This document shows positions 23,392-31,830 of a DNA stretch of 42,533 nt, one piece after another. The notes beneath the pieces are model-generated. The model made no database searches and was not told where the DNA came from. It saw only the letters and a list, made by a program, of their open reading frames with translations. The stretch is taken from the NCBI GenBank assembly GCA_016286365.1, contig JAEESN010000020.1, positions 1 through 42,533 of the forward strand, in the 5' to 3' direction. Position numbers and translations under genes: made by a program. How positions within the stretch are numbered: position 1 is the stretch's first letter; every line of letters begins with the position of its first letter. The DNA is from Treponema sp. (lineage in GTDB: Bacteria; Spirochaetota; Spirochaetia; Treponematales; Treponemataceae).

Positions 23392-24573
23392 CTAACCAAA
23401 AATTGGACGAACGCGATTTACTGTATCACATGCTGAAAGCTTTGCGATGATGTCGTCTGTTACTACACCGTCTACGTCGATGATGTTGTATGCTACGTCG
23501 CCGCGTGCCTGATTGATGAAAGATGAAATGTTCAACTTTGCTTCTCCAAGAATTGTTGTGAACTTAGAGATTGTATCAGGGATGTTTTTATGGCTGATGC
23601 AGAGGCGTGTTCCACCGGCAGGAATAGGGTTATCTGTAACAGTTTTTGGGAAGTTTACAGAGTTTACGATATTTCCTTTTTCGAGGAAGTCTTTAAGCTG
23701 TGCTGATGCCATAATTGCACAGTTGTCTTCTGCTTCCGGAGTAGATGCTCCAAGGTGAGGCATACAAACAACCTTTGGATGATTCAAAAGTTCTTCTGCT
23801 GCAAAGTCTGTAATAAGGCAGCTTACTTTTCCTGAATCAAGGGCAGCAAGAATATCTGCATTGTTTACAAGACCACCGCGTGCAATATTGATGATTCTTA
23901 CTCCATCCTTCATATTTTTGATAGAAGAAGCGTTGATCATTCCCTTTGTATCGTTTGTCTGTGGAACGTGGATTGTAATGTAATCACATTTTGCATAAAG
24001 TGAATCAAGAGTTTCTGCAATCTTTACGTTCTTGTCGAGCTTGAGCGCTGCGTTTACAGAAAGGAATGGATCGTAACCGTAAACTTCCATACCAAAGTGG
24101 CGAGCAAGGTTGGCAACCATAGCACCGATTGCACCAAGACCGATTACACCGAGTGTCTTTCCCATCAGTTCTGGGCCAACAAACTGGCTCTTTCCTTTTT
24201 CTGCAAGGTCAGGGATTTCGTCACCTTTTCCGGCTAAACCGTTAGCCCATTTGTTTGCTTCGATTACAGGGCGGCTTGAAAGTAAAAGTGCGAGCATTAC
24301 AAGTTCTTTTACGGCGTTAGCATTTGCACCAGGAGTGTTGAATACAACTACACCTTTTTCTGTGAGTTCCGGAATAGGAATATTGTTTGTTCCGGCTCCG
24401 GCACGTGCTACAGCCTTTACGTTGTCAGAAAGCTGCATTTCGTGCATATCTGCAGAGCGTACAAGGATTGCATCCGGATTATTGATTTCTGATGCAATTT
24501 CGTAATTGTCGCGGTCTAACTGGTTTAATCCCACAGCCGCAATTTTATTTAAAGTCTGAATTTTAAAGCTCAT
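23392..24573 (-). CDS. serA: D-3-phosphoglycerate dehydrogenase
   Basis: A 393-residue NAD-dependent dehydrogenase that oxidises 3-phosphoglycerate, the first step of serine synthesis. The Rossmann motif is GVIGLGAIGAMVANLARHFG, catalytic Arg is in NIARGGLVNNADIL, and the catalytic His is in MPHLGASTPEAEDN. The C-terminal ~75 residues (CISHKNIPDTISKFTTILGE to PIFG) are a single ACT domain, a likely serine-feedback site; the additional intervening domain of long SerA forms is absent. It starts 9 nt after serC with Shine-Dalgarno TAGGAG. The phosphatase SerB is not in the window. Confidence 0.94.
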   Translation of the reverse strand: MSFKIQTLNKIAAVGLNQLDRDNYEIASEINNPDAILVRSADMHEMQLSDNVKAVARAGAGTNNIPIPELTEKGVVVFNTPGANANAVKELVMLALLLSSRPVIEANKWANGLAGKGDEIPDLAEKGKSQFVGPELMGKTLGVIGLGAIGAMVANLARHFGMEVYGYDPFLSVNAALKLDKNVKIAETLDSLYAKCDYITIHVPQTNDTKGMINASSIKNMKDGVRIINIARGGLVNNADILAALDSGKVSCLITDFAAEELLNHPKVVCMPHLGASTPEAEDNCAIMASAQLKDFLEKGNIVNSVNFPKTVTDNPIPAGGTRLCISHKNIPDTISKFTTILGEAKLNISSFINQARGDVAYNIIDVDGVVTDDIIAKLSACDTVNRVRPIFG

Positions 24574-24582
24574 ATTTTACTC

Positions 24583-25758
24583 CTATGCATTTTCTTTTGC
24601 GAACTTCTTCATAAATTCTACAAGAGCTTTTACACCATCGAGTGTCATGGCATTGTAGATTGAAGCGCGCATACCACCAACAAGGCGGTGACCTTTGAGG
24701 TTTACGAGGCCTGCAGCTGCGGCTTCTTTTACGAACTTGTCGTTGATTTCCTTTTCTTTTGCGAGTGCAGCTTTTTCTGCATCTGTGCGGTCAGCTTCGT
24801 CTTTTTTACCGGCTGCGGCAGTTTCTGCAGTTGAGTATTTTGTAAGGAATGGAACGTTCATCAAAGAGCGGCTTCCTACTTCTGTTGTTGCATGGTAGAA
24901 GTTTCCTTCGTTGTTATCAAGGTAGTTGTAAAGGTAATCAGCTTTTTCCTTGTTGCGTTTGAGCATTCCTTCTGCTCCACCATTCTTTTCGATCCAGTGC
25001 AAAACCTTTCCAAGAACGTAGATTGTATAGCATGGAGGTGTGTTGTACATAGAATCGTTGTCTGCGTGTGTCTTATAAGCGAGCATAGTTGGTGTACCAG
25101 GACGGCAATCTTCGAGTTCAGGAATCAAGTCTTCGCGGATGATTACAAGAGTAACACCGGCTGGAGCAAGGTTCTTCTGAGCACCGGCAAAAAGCAGACC
25201 GAACTTAGATACATCAAGAGGTTCACTCAAAACGCAGGAAGAAATATCTGCAACAAGAGGAATATCCCCTGTATCTGGAATATATTCATAGTGAGTTCCC
25301 ATGATTGTGTTGTTAAAACAGATGTAAGCGTAATCGTAGTCGCCTTCAATTTTTTCAACTTTTGGGATGTATGAATAGTTTTTATCTTTACTTGAAGCAA
25401 TTACATCAACTTCCACACCAAGGTGTTTTGCTTCTGCTGCAGCTTTTTTTGCCCAAACACCAGTTTCGATGTAAGCTGCCTTTCCTTTTTTATTTCCAAG
25501 GTTTTCTGCTACCATTGCGAACTGAGTAGAACCACCACCCTGAACAAAAAGGATTTTGTAGTTTGATGGAACATTCATCAATTTACGAACCATTGCTTGG
25601 GCATCCTGGATGATTGGTTCATAAGCCTTAGAACGATGGCTCATTTCCATAACAGACTGACCTGTTGTTCCATATTCAAGCATTTCTGCTGCACATTCTT
25701 TTAATACATCTTCCGGTAAACAAGATGGACCTGCACTAAAATTGTAAACACGACTCAT
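24583..25758 (-). CDS. serC: Phosphoserine aminotransferase
   Basis: A 391-residue PLP enzyme that converts 3-phosphohydroxypyruvate and glutamate to phosphoserine. Landmarks are YNFSAGPSCLPEDVL, FVQGGGSTQFAMVAENL, PLVADISSC, the PLP lysine Lys195 in FAGAQKNLAPAG, and KGHRLVGGMRASIYNAM. The usual length is ~360; about 25 extra, highly charged Ala/Lys/Glu/Asp residues lie at ~309-336 (KYSTAETAAAGKKDEADRTD onward), where other SerC proteins have a short turn. It sits between rex-like and serA genes, with Shine-Dalgarno AAGGAG, in one probable operon. Confidence 0.95.
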   Translation of the reverse strand: MSRVYNFSAGPSCLPEDVLKECAAEMLEYGTTGQSVMEMSHRSKAYEPIIQDAQAMVRKLMNVPSNYKILFVQGGGSTQFAMVAENLGNKKGKAAYIETGVWAKKAAAEAKHLGVEVDVIASSKDKNYSYIPKVEKIEGDYDYAYICFNNTIMGTHYEYIPDTGDIPLVADISSCVLSEPLDVSKFGLLFAGAQKNLAPAGVTLVIIREDLIPELEDCRPGTPTMLAYKTHADNDSMYNTPPCYTIYVLGKVLHWIEKNGGAEGMLKRNKEKADYLYNYLDNNEGNFYHATTEVGSRSLMNVPFLTKYSTAETAAAGKKDEADRTDAEKAALAKEKEINDKFVKEAAAAGLVNLKGHRLVGGMRASIYNAMTLDGVKALVEFMKKFAKENA

Positions 25759-25781
25759 AGTGTACTCCTTATATTTTAATT

Positions 25782-26411
25782 TTAAATAACCATATTAAGG
25801 GCATTCATGATTGAAAGATTCTGGATTTTGATACCATCGGGAACCTTTAATACGAGGTCTGTCATATTCACGATTCCTTTTATTCCTGAATCAATCAGTT
25901 TGTCTGCCATCTGCTGTGCGGATTCATTTTTTACAGTGAGGATTGCGTATTCAATTCCGAGTTCTTTTATGACCCTTTTCATTTCTGATGCAGGGTAGAG
26001 TGGAAAGGTGGAACGCAACACTTCTACGCGGTAAAGGTTTGAATCAAAGCCAGCCTTTATTTTGAATAAAGAACCTTCTGTGATCTGGTCATCCAGTAAA
26101 GCAGCCCCAAGGCGCCCTAAACCTACAATACAGCAGTTACGTCCACCATTGGAAACTTCTTCTGATTCTTTATCTGTTTCAATTCCGAGTGCCAGACTGA
26201 TTGCTTTTTGCAATTCGTCTCTGCGGTACCCGTTTGAAACTCCCTTGTTGAAACCTAGTAACCACAGATCATGCCTTATAAGTGAATCTTTCCATCCAGT
26301 GGAACCGCTTATGGCAGCTGAAGTGATTTTGTCTCCTGGCCAGGTCTTTAATAACTGGTAAAGTCCCGCCATCCTTTTCCTGGTTACTTCCGGTATTTCA
26401 ATCTCCTGCAT
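25782..26411 (-). CDS. rex: Rex-like redox-sensing transcriptional repressor
   Basis: A 209-residue protein. Residues ~4-70 form a Rex-type winged helix (IPEVTRKRMAGLYQLLKTWP, then ISGSTGWKDSLIRHDLWLLG), followed by a Rossmann domain with the NAD(H)-binding GLGRLG loop in NCCIVGLGRLGAALLDD and the C-terminal part YAILTVKNESAQQMADKLID. Rex represses fermentative and NADH-consuming genes when NADH is low and leaves DNA when NADH rises. The DNA-recognition helix differs from classical Rex, so the label is family-level. The ATG at 26411 is chosen over one 15 nt upstream because GGAGG lies before it. It heads rex-serC-serA, and a near-consensus Rex operator lies ~97 bp upstream. Confidence 0.78.
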   Translation of the reverse strand: MQEIEIPEVTRKRMAGLYQLLKTWPGDKITSAAISGSTGWKDSLIRHDLWLLGFNKGVSNGYRRDELQKAISLALGIETDKESEEVSNGGRNCCIVGLGRLGAALLDDQITEGSLFKIKAGFDSNLYRVEVLRSTFPLYPASEMKRVIKELGIEYAILTVKNESAQQMADKLIDSGIKGIVNMTDLVLKVPDGIKIQNLSIMNALNMVI

Positions 26412-26473
26412 TATATCCTCCGTCAATTCACGAATTCAATAAAATTTCCTAAAAAATTCATCCCTTCCCGTCC

Positions 26474-26502
26474 AAAATACCCCAAATTCTCTCAAATTTC
26501 AA
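26474..26502 (-). promoter_or_regulatory. Putative promoter of rex-serC-serA
   Basis: On the minus strand TTGAAA (26497-26502), a 17-bp spacer and TATTTT (26474-26479). The Rex-like operator lies 5 bp upstream of the -35. Confidence 0.5.
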
Positions 26503-26507
26503 CATTA

Positions 26508-26525
26508 CTGTTAAATTTTTAACAA
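26508..26525 (-). promoter_or_regulatory. Near-consensus Rex operator
   Basis: Reading the minus strand, TTGTTAA, a 4-nt spacer AAAT, and TTAACAG, with 13 of 14 defined positions matching TTGTTAA(N4)TTAACAA, the form known from clostridial-type Rex regulators. It lies just upstream of a promoter in front of the rex-like gene, implying autoregulation. Confidence 0.72.
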
Positions 26526-26541
26526 TAAACGCCTTCTAGGC

Positions 26542-26622
26542 TGGAAGAAATCAGGTTCTTTGCGAAAGGGTGGGATTTTTTAAATTGATATATTTTTTTA
26601 GTTGGAAGAAAGCGTGTTCTTT
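26542..26622. repeat. Pair of 20-nt direct repeats upstream of the rex operon
   Basis: TGGAAGAAATCAGGTTCTTT (26542-26561) and TGGAAGAAAGCGTGTTCTTT (26603-26622) match at 17 of 20 positions, 61 bp apart start to start. They lie in the non-coding stretch 26412-26704 between the rex-like gene and the lytic transglycosylase gene; that stretch holds also the promoter and Rex operator, and no gene that I can see. Confidence 0.55.
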
Positions 26623-26704
26623 TTATGAGTAACGATATAATTATTTTGATTTTTTAGAAATAATTTTTTTTCTGTGGTGAGAAATCGCTTGTATATTAAA
26701 AATC

Positions 26705-27472
26705 TTATTTTAGCGGAACTATCTGTGTTTCGTAGAAGATAACAACCTGATCCGTAAATAAATCATCCAGTTGATTCTGGTAAGAAATGATTTTTCCGAT
26801 GTAGTTGAGTGTTGTCTGAGGTGTTTTGTTTGAGCTTACGCGGCCCATTCCGGCATTATACATTGCAAGTGCGCTTACAGAATTTCCTGCAGACCTCAGG
26901 CACTGTTTAAGATGCTGCATTCCGTATTTTGCGCTTGTGTATGGGTCAAAGAATTCTTCTTCTGTAAGATTAGGGAAAGAATTGCTGTTCAACTGGAATA
27001 GTCCTCTGTCTACAGTTCCATTTGTATTGTATCCAACGGCTTCTACCTTGTACTTACTTTCTGTGTATGCAAGTGCAAAAGCGAGGGAAAGTGGAATATC
27101 ATTTTTTTCGGCTTCGGTGAGGATTGCTTTTGTAATATCCTTATCGCCTGTGATTTTATTATAAAACCATTCAACAGAACTTTTAGACATTGACTGCCTG
27201 TAGAGTGTGAGCCCCTTGTCTTTTACCTTATCAAGATTCTGGAAATTTACATCGGAAACGTAATCAGTTATGTAATCGGAAATATCAACATCGTCCGAAA
27301 CTGGATCCTGAATCACCTGGGGAGTTTTAACTGCATAAGAGGAAAAATCAACTGAATCTGAGTCTGGAATAAACTGAAAAATGCAGAAAGCAGAAAGGGC
27401 GAAGAAAGCCGCAAGAATTGCATAAGCCAGACATTTTGAGGAATATGCTTTGTTGTCTTCTTTCTTCTCCAT
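26705..27472 (-). CDS. Membrane-anchored lytic transglycosylase (SLT domain)
   Basis: A 255-residue protein. Residues ~15-34 form a membrane anchor or uncleaved signal (LAYAILAAFFALSAFCIFQF), a low-complexity linker rich in Asp/Val/Ser follows, and residues ~115-240 are the SLT/lysozyme-like domain: catalytic Glu138 in LAYTESKYKVEAVG, DRGLFQLNSNSFPNL, YGMQHLKQCLRSAGNS, ALAMYNAGMGRV and TLNYIGKII. It cleaves peptidoglycan between MurNAc and GlcNAc. It follows the 163-aa unknown gene by 20 nt on the same strand. Confidence 0.9.
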   Translation of the reverse strand: MEKKEDNKAYSSKCLAYAILAAFFALSAFCIFQFIPDSDSVDFSSYAVKTPQVIQDPVSDDVDISDYITDYVSDVNFQNLDKVKDKGLTLYRQSMSKSSVEWFYNKITGDKDITKAILTEAEKNDIPLSLAFALAYTESKYKVEAVGYNTNGTVDRGLFQLNSNSFPNLTEEEFFDPYTSAKYGMQHLKQCLRSAGNSVSALAMYNAGMGRVSSNKTPQTTLNYIGKIISYQNQLDDLFTDQVVIFYETQIVPLK

Positions 27473-27492
27473 CGTTTTTCCTGTTTATTTAA

Positions 27493-27984
27493 TTAAATTA
27501 AAACCAAAGATGCAAAGAAAATCGCTTCGTTTAAGTTGTATTTCTTTTCGGATTTTTCCGGTACAAAATAAACATACTGTGCGTGTTTAATTGCAAGGGT
27601 TTCCATAAAGGCTGCTGCAGGCGAATCTCCGTCGATTCCTTTTTCTAAAAGCTCATCAGGAAGTAAAAATCCTGCAACACATGTACAGTCTTTGATTCTT
27701 CTTGCAGTGTGATTCATTGCATTTATAAAAGCTTCTGTCTCTTCAGGTGTTTCAAATTTTCTGTCTACAACAGGACAGAGAATTACAAACTGATTCTGTG
27801 TATCGAGCGGTTTTAATTCTTCGCGCAAGGCAGCCAGAAATTCTTCGTTGTACGATTCATCTTCAATTTCTACCTTTGCCCAGGAAATCTCCACCTGTTT
27901 AAAGGTTTTTGGATCTACCGGCGAGTTGTCTGATATTTTTGTTAATTTATTTCCCTGTATAGAAAAGAGGGGTTCAAGTTTCAT
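27493..27984 (-). CDS. Hypothetical protein, 163 aa
   Basis: A soluble protein with no signal or membrane segment. It opens MKLEPLFSIQGNKLTKISDN, has an acidic middle and a predicted alternating helix/strand pattern (NQFVILCPVVDRKFETPEET, then FINAMNHTARRIKDCTCVAG), and ends YNLNEAIFFASLVLI. I do not recognise a family; the pattern is compatible with a small alpha/beta or TIM-barrel-fragment-like fold, but no catalytic motif stands out. Shine-Dalgarno GGTAGGAAA precedes the ATG. It lies downstream of the ptsN terminator and directly before the lytic transglycosylase gene, so these two likely form a transcript. Confidence 0.7.
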   Translation of the reverse strand: MKLEPLFSIQGNKLTKISDNSPVDPKTFKQVEISWAKVEIEDESYNEEFLAALREELKPLDTQNQFVILCPVVDRKFETPEETEAFINAMNHTARRIKDCTCVAGFLLPDELLEKGIDGDSPAAAFMETLAIKHAQYVYFVPEKSEKKYNLNEAIFFASLVLI

Positions 27985-28011
27985 CTGAATTTCCTACCCA
28001 TATATAATTTA

Positions 28012-28054
28012 TAAAAAAAAGGGGGAAGATTCAAGTATAAAACTTATCTTCCCC
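28012..28054 (-). terminator. Intrinsic terminator after the PTS EIIA gene
   Basis: GGGGAAGAT (28022-28030) pairs with ATCTTCCCC (28046-28054) across a 15-nt loop. On the minus strand the stem is followed by eight T. Confidence 0.9.
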
Positions 28055-28119
28055 ATTCGTGTTTGATTGTCTTTAACAATAAACTCATGAAATCATTTTT
28101 TAATTATTAGAATAGTAAA

Positions 28120-28566
28120 CTATTCTGTTAATATTCGAATAACTTCAGCTTTGTCCTGAGTGTCAAGAATTTCCTGACGTTTTTCTGGACTCTTGAAAAG
28201 TAAACTTACTTCAGCAAGGAACTGAAGATGTGGACCTGTCTTGTTTACCGGTGAAAGTGTCATAATGAAAATACGGCATGGTTCCTGATCAAGAGAATCA
28301 AAATCAACCGGATTATCAGAAATACCAATACATGCTACTAAGTCCGATACTGTATCTGTTTTTCCATGAGGAATAGCGATTCCATGTTTCATACCTGTAG
28401 ACATTTTTCGTTCACGGTCCAATACACATTCGCGTGCTGTAGCCTTGTCTGTTACCTTTCCGGCTTTATAGAGCACATCGAGCATTTCATCTACAATTTC
28501 TTCTTTTGTAGTTCCTTTCAAGTGAAGGTTTACTGTGTCTGTTGTTAATACTGTTCTCAAATCCAT
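28120..28566 (-). CDS. ptsN: PTS fructose-type EIIA domain protein (PtsN-like)
   Basis: A 148-residue stand-alone EIIA of the fructose/mannitol/nitrogen-PTS class. The phospho-acceptor His67 is in GIAIPHGKT, with KMSTGMKHG before it and VDFDSLDQEPCRIFIMTLSP and GPHLQFLAEVSLLFKS after it. No EIIB or EIIC is adjacent, so a regulatory PtsN-type role, phosphorylated through HPr or PtsP, is more likely than sugar transport. A strong promoter TTGACA-16-TAAAAT lies immediately upstream and ends 9 nt before the ATG, giving a very short or absent leader. A good terminator follows the gene, so it is monocistronic. Confidence 0.85.
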   Translation of the reverse strand: MDLRTVLTTDTVNLHLKGTTKEEIVDEMLDVLYKAGKVTDKATARECVLDRERKMSTGMKHGIAIPHGKTDTVSDLVACIGISDNPVDFDSLDQEPCRIFIMTLSPVNKTGPHLQFLAEVSLLFKSPEKRQEILDTQDKAEVIRILTE

Positions 28567-28575
28567 AGTACTTTA

Positions 28576-28603
28576 ATTTTAGTGCAGATACAAAAATTGT
28601 CAA
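28576..28603 (-). promoter_or_regulatory. ptsN: Strong promoter of ptsN
   Basis: On the minus strand TTGACA (28598-28603), a 16-bp spacer and TAAAAT (28576-28581). The -10 ends 9 nt before the ATG at 28566; no Shine-Dalgarno is visible, so the leader may be only 0-3 nt. Confidence 0.68.
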
Positions 28604-28663
28604 GGTTTTAGAGGCTTAAATGAAGAAAATTGATGAATATTTTTTCCTCTTTTTTCATGCCTG

Positions 28664-28672
28664 TGGTATTAT
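28664..28672 (+). promoter_or_regulatory. Extended -10 of the GH27 gene
   Basis: TGG followed by TATTAT (28667-28672) lies 16 nt before the ATG at 28689, leaving room for the Shine-Dalgarno GTGAGG. It is divergent from the ptsN promoter and excludes the longer in-frame start at 28620. Confidence 0.45.
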
Positions 28673-28688
28673 TTTAGTGAGGTATTTT

Positions 28689-30029
28689 ATGGCTTTTTAT
28701 GATAAGAACGAAGCAGCTCCTTTTCCTCCAATGGGATGGAACAGTTATGATTATTACAACACTCTTGTAAACGAAAAACAGGTTCGTGCAAATGCAAATT
28801 ATATGTCAAAACATCTTAAACAATACGGATGGGAATATGTGGTAATAGATATCCAGTGGTCGGATCCGGATGCAGGAGACAGAAACGATGAACATATCCA
28901 GTATATTCCGTTCAGTCAGTTCTGCTTAGATAAGTTTTCACGTCAGATTCCAGCTCCTAACCGCTTTCCTTCTTCTGGCGGAGGAAAAGGTTTTAAACCT
29001 CTTGCAGATTACATTCATTCGCTTGGTCTTAAATTCGGAATACACATCATGAGGGGAATTCCACGCTATGCGGCACACAATCACCTTGCAATAAAAACTC
29101 ACGACGGTAAAAAAATCACTGCAGACATGATTGCAAATCCTTATTCAATAAGCCGCTGGAACCCGGATATGTACGGAGTGGATGCTTCTAAAAAATATGC
29201 ACAGGATTATTATGATTCAATCTTTGAGCTTTATGCCGCCTGGGGTGTAGATTTTGTAAAGGTTGATGATATCTGTAATACAAACATGTATCCATCGAAT
29301 CCGTATTCAGCAGAAAAAGAAATAGAGATGATTTCCAAAGCCATAGAAAATTCCGGAAGAAAAATGGTTTTAAGCTTAAGCCCCGGCCCAGCAGTAATAG
29401 AAAAAGCTCATCACTATAAAACCTTTGCAAACATGTGGAGGATTACGGATGATTTTTGGGATGACTGGAAGCTTTTAAAAGCGATGTTCGAACGTTGCGA
29501 AGTGTGGGAAACTCATACAGGGGGCGGTAACTGGCCAGACTGCGACATGCTTCCTTTGAATGTGCTTGGTTATGGATGGGGTAAAAAAGGCGATAAAAAC
29601 AATAAGGGCTGGAAGAGTAAATTCACACTCGAAGAAACCCGCACCATGATTACCCTCTGGAGTATCTTCCGCTCTCCACTCATGATTGGAACAGATCTCC
29701 CAAAGCTTGATGAAAAAAATCTGAAGCTCATCACAAACCAAGAAATCCTTGCGATGAATAAACTTCCGTCTCAGGCTTATCAGGATACATCCTCTTCGAA
29801 CCAGAATATTGTTGTGTGGGTAAACGGAGCAGAAGATGAATCATCATATTATGAATGTTATTTTAATTTGAGCGAAGAAGTTCAGACAGTAAAGCTTAAA
29901 CTTAGCGTAGGAAAAAATGATAATATCCGGGATCTCTGGGAACATAAAAATCACGGAAGTGAATGGACATTCACTCTTAAACCACACAGCTGCAAAGCGA
30001 TTAAGTGTACGGTGGAACAGGAGCAGTAA
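28689..30029 (+). CDS. GH27-family alpha-galactosidase-like glycosidase
   Basis: A 446-residue enzyme of glycoside hydrolase family 27, known for alpha-galactosidase and alpha-N-acetylgalactosaminidase. The barrel opens PMGWNSYDYYNT, the nucleophile Asp is in VDFVKVDDICN and the acid/base Asp in WRITDDFWDDW. A GNWPDCDMLPLNVLGYG segment and a C-terminal beta domain follow. No signal peptide is present, so it probably acts in the cytoplasm on imported oligosaccharides. The frame extends upstream to 28620, but ATG 28689 has a proper Shine-Dalgarno and begins at the domain. The next gene is pgi, with its own promoter; a link through galactose or glucose metabolism is plausible but not shown. Confidence 0.88.
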   Translation: MAFYDKNEAAPFPPMGWNSYDYYNTLVNEKQVRANANYMSKHLKQYGWEYVVIDIQWSDPDAGDRNDEHIQYIPFSQFCLDKFSRQIPAPNRFPSSGGGKGFKPLADYIHSLGLKFGIHIMRGIPRYAAHNHLAIKTHDGKKITADMIANPYSISRWNPDMYGVDASKKYAQDYYDSIFELYAAWGVDFVKVDDICNTNMYPSNPYSAEKEIEMISKAIENSGRKMVLSLSPGPAVIEKAHHYKTFANMWRITDDFWDDWKLLKAMFERCEVWETHTGGGNWPDCDMLPLNVLGYGWGKKGDKNNKGWKSKFTLEETRTMITLWSIFRSPLMIGTDLPKLDEKNLKLITNQEILAMNKLPSQAYQDTSSSNQNIVVWVNGAEDESSYYECYFNLSEEVQTVKLKLSVGKNDNIRDLWEHKNHGSEWTFTLKPHSCKAIKCTVEQEQ

Positions 30030-30063
30030 GCCGGGAAGAGTGTTTTTCGTCTTATGATTCTGA

Positions 30064-30092
30064 TTGTATCTATCGGGGAAATGTACTATAAT
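30064..30092 (+). promoter_or_regulatory. pgi: Promoter of pgi
   Basis: TTGTAT (30064-30069), exact 17-bp spacer and consensus TATAAT (30087-30092). The leader to the ATG at 30168 would be about 70 nt. Confidence 0.75.
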
Positions 30093-30167
30093 CACCCTAA
30101 ACCAGCGCCGGGCGTTATTCATCGCACGTATATGCTGATTAATTTTTAAATCTGATGGAGTCAAAAA

Positions 30168-31751
30168 ATGGTTACATGGTCAAATGCCGATACTCTTTCT
30201 TCATGGAAAAAGTTGATGTCGTTAAAAGGCATGGTTAGTATAAAGGATGAACTTTCCGGTAAAAATGCTGCAAAAAGAATTTCTGATTATTCTGTAAAAA
30301 TGGGCGGCGGATTAACTTATAATTATGCTGCAAAACAGGTAAACGAACAGATTCTTAAAACTCTTTCTGAACTTGCAAAGGAACAGCAGCTTATAGAAAA
30401 GTATCAGGAGCTTTTGGATGGAGCTGTAATCAACACCGGCGAAAAACGCATGGTTCTTCATCAGCTTACACGCGGTCAGCTCGGAAAAGACGTTAAAGCC
30501 GACGGAGTAAACAAACGTGATTTTTATAAAAACGAAGTAAAACGCATTGCAGAGTTTGCAGACAGCGTTCACTCTGGAAAGCTTTTAAACGAAAAGGGCG
30601 AAAAATATACAACAGTTTGTCAGATTGGTATTGGTGGTTCGGATCTTGGTCCACGCGCTATGTACCTTGCACTTGAAAATTGGGCTAAGAAAAACAATAC
30701 ATTCAAAATGGAAGCACACTTCATCTCTAACGTAGACCCTGATGATGCTTCAAGCGTTGTAAAATCACTCGATATTTCTAAGACAATTTTTATCCTTGTT
30801 TCTAAATCTGGAACTACACTCGAAACATTAACAAACGAAAGCTTTGTAAAAGACTTTATCAAAAAAGCAGGATGCGATGCAAGTAAGCACATGATTGCAG
30901 TTACATCTGAAACATCCCCTCTTGCTCACAACCCTGATTATATGGCTGCCTTTTACATGGATGATTACATCGGCGGACGTTATTCATCAACTTCGGGAGT
31001 AGGTGGAGCAGTTTTGAGTCTTGCATTCGGACCAAAAGTTTTCCAGGAATTCTTAGACGGTGCTACAGAAGAAGACAAGCTTGCATTGAACAAAGATATC
31101 ACAAAGAATGCTGCTTTAATGGACGCACTCATCGGTGTATACGAAAGAAACGTTCAGGGCTATCCTGCAACAGCAATCCTTCCATACAGCCAGGCATTAA
31201 GCCGTTTCCCTGCTCACCTTCAGCAGCTTGATATGGAATCAAACGGTAAATCTGTAAACCGCGACGGAGCTCCGTTAAATTATCTTACAGGCCCTGTAAT
31301 TTTTGGTGAACCTGGAACTAACGGTCAGCATTCATTCTATCAGCTTTTACACCAGGGGACAGACATCATTCCTCTTCAGTTCATCGCTTTTGCAGAAAAC
31401 CAGACTGGTGATGATGTTGTAATCGAAGATTCTACAAGCCAGGTAAAACTATGCGCTAACGTAACTGCACAGATTGTTGCATTTGCATGCGGAAAAGAAG
31501 ATGAAAATCCAAACAAGGCATTTGCAGGAAACAGACCTTCGAGCCTCATCTACGGAAAGCAGCTTACACCAAAATCACTCGGAGCACTTCTAGCACACTA
31601 CGAAAATAAAGTTATGTTCCAGGGCTTTGTATGGAATGTAAACTCTTTCGATCAGGAAGGGGTACAGCTTGGTAAGAAGCTTGCAAAAACTGTTTTAAGT
31701 GGCCAGATGGAGGGTGCTCTTAAGGCATACGCTGGATTATTGATTAAATAA
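30168..31751 (+). CDS. pgi: Glucose-6-phosphate isomerase
   Basis: A 527-residue glycolytic enzyme interconverting glucose-6-phosphate and fructose-6-phosphate. Landmarks are IGIGGSDLGPRAMYLAL, the phosphate-binding ILVSKSGTTLETLTNESF, GGRYSSTSGVGGAVLSLAFG, the signature GEPGTNGQHSFYQLLHQGTD with the catalytic His, and WNVNSFDQEGVQLGK with the catalytic Lys. The length is normal and the frame intact. It has its own promoter and terminator. Confidence 0.96.
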   Translation: MVTWSNADTLSSWKKLMSLKGMVSIKDELSGKNAAKRISDYSVKMGGGLTYNYAAKQVNEQILKTLSELAKEQQLIEKYQELLDGAVINTGEKRMVLHQLTRGQLGKDVKADGVNKRDFYKNEVKRIAEFADSVHSGKLLNEKGEKYTTVCQIGIGGSDLGPRAMYLALENWAKKNNTFKMEAHFISNVDPDDASSVVKSLDISKTIFILVSKSGTTLETLTNESFVKDFIKKAGCDASKHMIAVTSETSPLAHNPDYMAAFYMDDYIGGRYSSTSGVGGAVLSLAFGPKVFQEFLDGATEEDKLALNKDITKNAALMDALIGVYERNVQGYPATAILPYSQALSRFPAHLQQLDMESNGKSVNRDGAPLNYLTGPVIFGEPGTNGQHSFYQLLHQGTDIIPLQFIAFAENQTGDDVVIEDSTSQVKLCANVTAQIVAFACGKEDENPNKAFAGNRPSSLIYGKQLTPKSLGALLAHYENKVMFQGFVWNVNSFDQEGVQLGKKLAKTVLSGQMEGALKAYAGLLIK

Positions 31752-31787
31752 AATAATCAGATGGCTTAAATCATTTTTTATATAAAA

Positions 31788-31830
31788 CAAAGGGATTATG
31801 GTTCTTTTTGGAACTGTAATCCTTTTTTTT
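31788..31830 (+). terminator. Intrinsic terminator after pgi
   Basis: GGATTA at 31793-31798 pairs with TAATCC at 31817-31822, with an inner GGTTC/GAAC stem and a short T loop, followed by eight T. Confidence 0.9.

Noticed and set aside
23353..26473. Riboswitch or T-box in front of serC/serA
   Set aside because: Only short spacers with Shine-Dalgarno sequences lie between these genes; no leader large enough for such a structure, and the 5' region shows a Rex site instead.
28620..28688. N-terminal extension of the GH27 protein that could act as a signal peptide
   Set aside because: A promoter -10 and Shine-Dalgarno fall inside this stretch and the extension is not homologous to GH27; the start at 28689 is better supported.
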